Position numbers and translations under genes: made by a program. This document shows, piece by piece, positions 61,133 through 64,000 of a stretch of DNA of 64,000 bases. The DNA is taken from NCBI RefSeq assembly GCF_000696575.1, contig NZ_JMSQ01000007.1, forward strand, positions 126,001 to 190,000. Direction: 5' to 3'. Each line of letters opens with the position of its first letter. Positions within the stretch are counted from its first letter, which is position 1. Under the pieces are notes generated by a model. It saw only the letters and a program-made list of their open reading frames with translations. It was not told the origin of the DNA and ran no database searches. Source of the stretch: Siccibacter colletis. Lineage in GTDB: Bacteria; Pseudomonadota; Gammaproteobacteria; Enterobacterales; Enterobacteriaceae.

Positions 61133-63058
61133 TTAAAGACGGAAAATGCTCACCAGTTCGTTCAGATGGTGCCCTTTCTCGCGCAGGGTCTGGGACGTCT
61201 GCTCGCTGCGTGAGACGCGCTCGGCGTTGATGTGCGTCGCTTCACCAATCTGGCTCATGGCGATGTTCACCTGGCCGATACCTGCCGACTGCTCGTGCGA
61301 GGCGTGGTTGATCTCGGTCACCAGCTGGTCGATCTGATCGATGTGGGTGATGATGGTATCCATCGCGTTGCGCGTCTGCTCCGACAGGGCGTGACCTTCG
61401 CCCACTTTGGTCAGAGTATCGGCGATAAGCTGCTCGATCTCTTTCACCGCGTTGGCGCTGCGAGCCGCCAGTGCGCGTACTTCCTGGGCCACGACCGCAA
61501 AGCCTTTCCCGTGTTCACCCGCACGCGCCGCTTCGACGGCGGCGTTCAGCGCGAGGATATTAGTCTGGAAGGCAATGGACTCGATAACGTGGGTAATATC
61601 GGCGATACGCTGGGAAGCGCCGCGAATATCATTCATGGTCGCCACCGCGTTGCCCACGGTTTCACCACCTTCATGCACCGCCTGAGCGGCCTGATTTACC
61701 AGCTGCTGGGTCTGCGACATGTTCGCAGCATTCTGCTGCACCGTGGCGGCAATCTGCTCCATGCTGGCAGAAGTCTCTTCGACGCTGCTGGCCTGCTTGT
61801 TGATCTGCTCGCTGATCTCTACGCTGTCGGCAGCCAGCGCATCGGTACCGCTGCTGATCTCGCCCGCGGCGTCGCGCACCTGGTGTACGATCTGCTGCAG
61901 GCCGTTGCCGATGCCGTTGATCGCCTGGATCAGCTCGCCCACTTCATCTTTACGGCTGGAGTTGATGGTGGCGCGCAGATCGCCGGCGGCATAGCTCTGA
62001 CCAAGCGTGATCACTTCGCGCAGCGGCGTGGTCAGCCAGCGGCGGATCATCACCACAAACAGCGCGGCAAACAGCAGGGAGATCACCAGACCGGCAATCA
62101 GGAACTGGTTGCGCATGGTGTTGACGGCGGAGAGCAGAGAAGCTCTGTCCACTTCACCGATAATCGCCCAGTTCCAGCCCGGCAGATGGGTAAAGGAGAG
62201 CATGGCAGTGCGACCGTCCGGCTTTTCCATCTCAAAGGTGCCGGATTCGTCGGTCATGATGCGCTGCTGAATCTCATCAGCCCACTGCGGACGTTTACCT
62301 TCCTCTTTGGCATGGAACAGGAATTTGCCATTGTTAGCACCCGGCGAGCGATCCAGCACGTAGAAGTGGCCGCTGTCGCCCAGGCGACGGCTGAGGATCT
62401 TGTCGCGCATCACCTGCCAGGAATTACTGATGTCCACGCCGACAAAAATAATGGCGATGGTCTGGCCGCTGGCGTCTTTCACCGGCTGATACTGCGTGAT
62501 GTAGCGCTTGCCGAACAGCTTCGCCAGGCCGCGATAGACCTCGCCTTTATTCACCGGCGCAAACGCCGGGCTGGCGCGATCGAGCAGGGTGCCAATGGCA
62601 CGGCTACCGTCCTCTTTACGCAGCGAGGTCGCCACGCGCACGAAATCGTCGCCGCTGCGCACGAACAGGGTCGCAATCGCCCCGGTGCGCGCCAGGAAGT
62701 CGTCCGGAATGGTGTTGTTTTCGTGCAGTGCCACGTCGCCGCCTTTCAGCAGCGGAACGGTAAAGTTATTGATGGTGCGCGTTTCGCTGGCATCCCGGCT
62801 TAACGGCTGGGGCAGGAAACTGGTAAAAAGTCGGGTAAAGCTTTCGACCTCTTCCGTGAGGCTGCTGTCAAACATCACCGCCATATCCACCACGCCCGTG
62901 GTCTGGTTATGGAGATCTTCAAGCGCCAGCGCTTCCAGCTGCTGGCTTGCCTGATGGCTTAACGTCCATGTAAATAACAGGAACAGTACCGCGACGGTGC
63001 TGCCGGTCAGTAATGAGAGTTTTGCTCCCAGTCCAAGGTGCCGGAAAAAATTAATCAT
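61133..63058 (-). CDS. Methyl-accepting chemotaxis protein with Cache sensor
   Basis: A 641-aa transmembrane receptor: TM1 at about 14-32, a periplasmic Cache_3/Cache_2-type ligand domain to about 310, TM2 at about 315-335, HAMP at 340-390 and a signalling hairpin with the tip [20 protein letters not shown]. The C-terminus ends in VSIFRL without the NWETF-type CheR tether, so adaptation would rely on other receptors. ATG 63058 is preferred over TTG 63070. It is convergent with aidB and absent from this site in E. coli. Ligand unknown. Confidence 0.93.
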   Translation of the reverse strand: MINFFRHLGLGAKLSLLTGSTVAVLFLLFTWTLSHQASQQLEALALEDLHNQTTGVVDMAVMFDSSLTEEVESFTRLFTSFLPQPLSRDASETRTINNFTVPLLKGGDVALHENNTIPDDFLARTGAIATLFVRSGDDFVRVATSLRKEDGSRAIGTLLDRASPAFAPVNKGEVYRGLAKLFGKRYITQYQPVKDASGQTIAIIFVGVDISNSWQVMRDKILSRRLGDSGHFYVLDRSPGANNGKFLFHAKEEGKRPQWADEIQQRIMTDESGTFEMEKPDGRTAMLSFTHLPGWNWAIIGEVDRASLLSAVNTMRNQFLIAGLVISLLFAALFVVMIRRWLTTPLREVITLGQSYAAGDLRATINSSRKDEVGELIQAINGIGNGLQQIVHQVRDAAGEISSGTDALAADSVEISEQINKQASSVEETSASMEQIAATVQQNAANMSQTQQLVNQAAQAVHEGGETVGNAVATMNDIRGASQRIADITHVIESIAFQTNILALNAAVEAARAGEHGKGFAVVAQEVRALAARSANAVKEIEQLIADTLTKVGEGHALSEQTRNAMDTIITHIDQIDQLVTEINHASHEQSAGIGQVNIAMSQIGEATHINAERVSRSEQTSQTLREKGHHLNELVSIFRL

Positions 63059-63240
63059 GACATAGCCCAATAAGTAAACGAACGAATGGTGGCTCGTTCA
63101 ACGGCACCGGGCGGGGAACATTTACCTGTTAAATGTAAGAAATTATTTCCCAGGTAAATTAGTTGATCATGATCATTGCAAGTTTAATGATTAGACAATT
63201 ACGTCACGCAGAGCGGTGACGTAATAATCAGAAAGCGGAT

Positions 63241-63516
63241 TTATGCGTAAATAATGGCCTGGACCCGCCAGTTATCGGGGTTGTGGTTCTCCTGCATCTG
63301 CACGATACGATACCAGGAAGCGCCCTGTTCGTCTGCTTTCAGGGCAATAATCCGTTCCACATCCTGCGCACTGCCAAAAATATTATTTACCGAAATCAGC
63401 CCGATCTCATTCAGGCCGGTGACCCGATCGGCGCAGGCGCGATCCGCCGACTGGGCAGAGGTGGTAATAAGTCCCACTGATAGCAACAGCGTGGTTAAGG
63501 CAAGAGATCGTTTCAT
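63241..63516 (-). CDS. yjfN: YhcN-family (DUF1471) periplasmic protein YjfN
   Basis: A 91-aa exported protein: signal peptide to about Ala25 (LLLSVGLITTSAQSA), then the DUF1471 core NEIGLISVNNIFGSAQDVERII and NWRVQAIIYA. E. coli YjfN matches over the whole mature region. ATG 63516 (MKRSLALTT) follows GGAG; four earlier codons include that ribosome site. Family members respond to stress and biofilm growth; E. coli YjfN has been linked to DegP protease activation. Confidence 0.9.
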   Translation of the reverse strand: MKRSLALTTLLLSVGLITTSAQSADRACADRVTGLNEIGLISVNNIFGSAQDVERIIALKADEQGASWYRIVQMQENHNPDNWRVQAIIYA

Positions 63517-63652
63517 CGTCAGCTCCATTTACGTTACCCCGTTACGACAGGGCACTCCTTCGCAGGCCAGGCCATCCCTTTTCAGACATGAAAACCATTG
63601 TGCACAGGAAACGCTAAAACGGCGCAAAGCAGTGTAAATATCGTGCAAACCG

Positions 63653-63961
63653 TTACTTACGATAGAGAATGGCCTGCGCGTACCACTGACCCGTCACCAC
63701 CGTTTCATCGTTAAGCACGATAACGTAGTAGTCTGCTCCGGCCGCGACGGCCTTCTGATGCAGGGCAGCTTCACTGTCGCTCGGCGCGCCCTGTACCATC
63801 ACGCTGACCGTTCCCATGCGCTGTAAATCCTGGGTCTGATTACGCTGGATCTCCTGCGGCGCATCGGTGAGCGGCGGGGCAGGCTGAGGCGTACCTTCCA
63901 GCACGGAACAGGCGCTTAACAGCAGCGCCAGCACCGGTATAACCATCCGACGAATATGCAT
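63653..63961 (-). CDS. bsmA: Biofilm/stress lipoprotein BsmA (YjfO)
   Basis: A 102-aa lipoprotein (lipobox LLLSAC) with a Pro-rich linker and a DUF1471 domain (DLQRMGTVSVMVQGAPSD, ADYYVIVLNDETVVTGQWY). It corresponds to E. coli BsmA, tied to biofilm stress and motility. It follows in the same direction as yjfN but is 136 bp upstream, so each may have its own promoter. Confidence 0.92.
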   Translation of the reverse strand: MHIRRMVIPVLALLLSACSVLEGTPQPAPPLTDAPQEIQRNQTQDLQRMGTVSVMVQGAPSDSEAALHQKAVAAGADYYVIVLNDETVVTGQWYAQAILYRK

Positions 63962-64000
63962 GTTTTGTTTCCTGATGAGGTTAAGTGTAGTGGCAGGCGC

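Overview
The window is chromosomal DNA from an Enterobacteriaceae member close to Enterobacter, Leclercia, Lelliottia or Klebsiella. The core has the Escherichia coli 94-minute order (pheU, yjdC-dsbD-cutA, dcuA-aspA, fxsA, groSL, epmB/efp, ecnAB, gdx, blc, frdDCBA, epmA, mscM-psd, rsgA, orn, three tRNA-Gly, queG, nnrD-tsaE-amiB-mutL-miaA-hfq-hflXKC, purA, nsrR-rnr-rlmB, yjfLMC, aidB, yjfN, bsmA). Proteins are near-identical to the E. coli families as I recall them, but the core DNA is GC-richer. Some E. coli genes are absent: yjeH, yjeJ, ampC (blc abuts frdD) and yjfIJK. Species cannot be fixed from this alone.

Region 1 (1-7981) is one end of an integrative element inserted at the 3' end of tRNA-Phe. 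It is AT-richer and ends in a P4-type tyrosine integrase. It carries two lipoprotein genes (one cut by the window edge), a nested pile of insertion sequences, and an uncharacterised two-gene operon: a YejK/NdpA-like protein plus a protein with three C-terminal membrane segments. The pile is an IS2-group left end split by an IS3-family element with a nonsense-mutated transposase, then an IS2 right end cut by an intact IS1. IS1 has no target duplication, so it marks a deletion that reached the 3' end of the operon.

Region 2 (7982-34590) is core: tRNA-Phe, a DUF1176 exported protein, the DsbD reductant system, C4-dicarboxylate metabolism (dcuA-aspA, with frd further on), the sigma-32 driven chaperonin operon, the EF-P beta-lysylation set (epmB, efp, epmA), the entericidin locus with an EcnR-like regulator, a guanidine-II riboswitch ahead of the guanidinium exporter, the Blc lipocalin, MscM/Psd, RsgA and Orn.

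Region 3 (34626-38804) is a glycyl-radical cluster: fsaA divergent from ybiY-ybiW. In E. coli it sits elsewhere (about 18 min); here it lies between orn and the tRNA-Gly genes. The divergent promoter region has a perfect FNR palindrome and two further palindromes spaced 22 bp centre to centre.

Region 4 (38928-64000) is core again: three identical tRNA-Gly genes, the long nnrD-to-hflC superoperon, purA, the nsrR-rnr-rlmB operon, a palindromic repeat flanked by a 34-bp duplication, yjfLMC, aidB, an extra Cache-type chemoreceptor absent from this position in E. coli, and two YhcN-family small envelope proteins.
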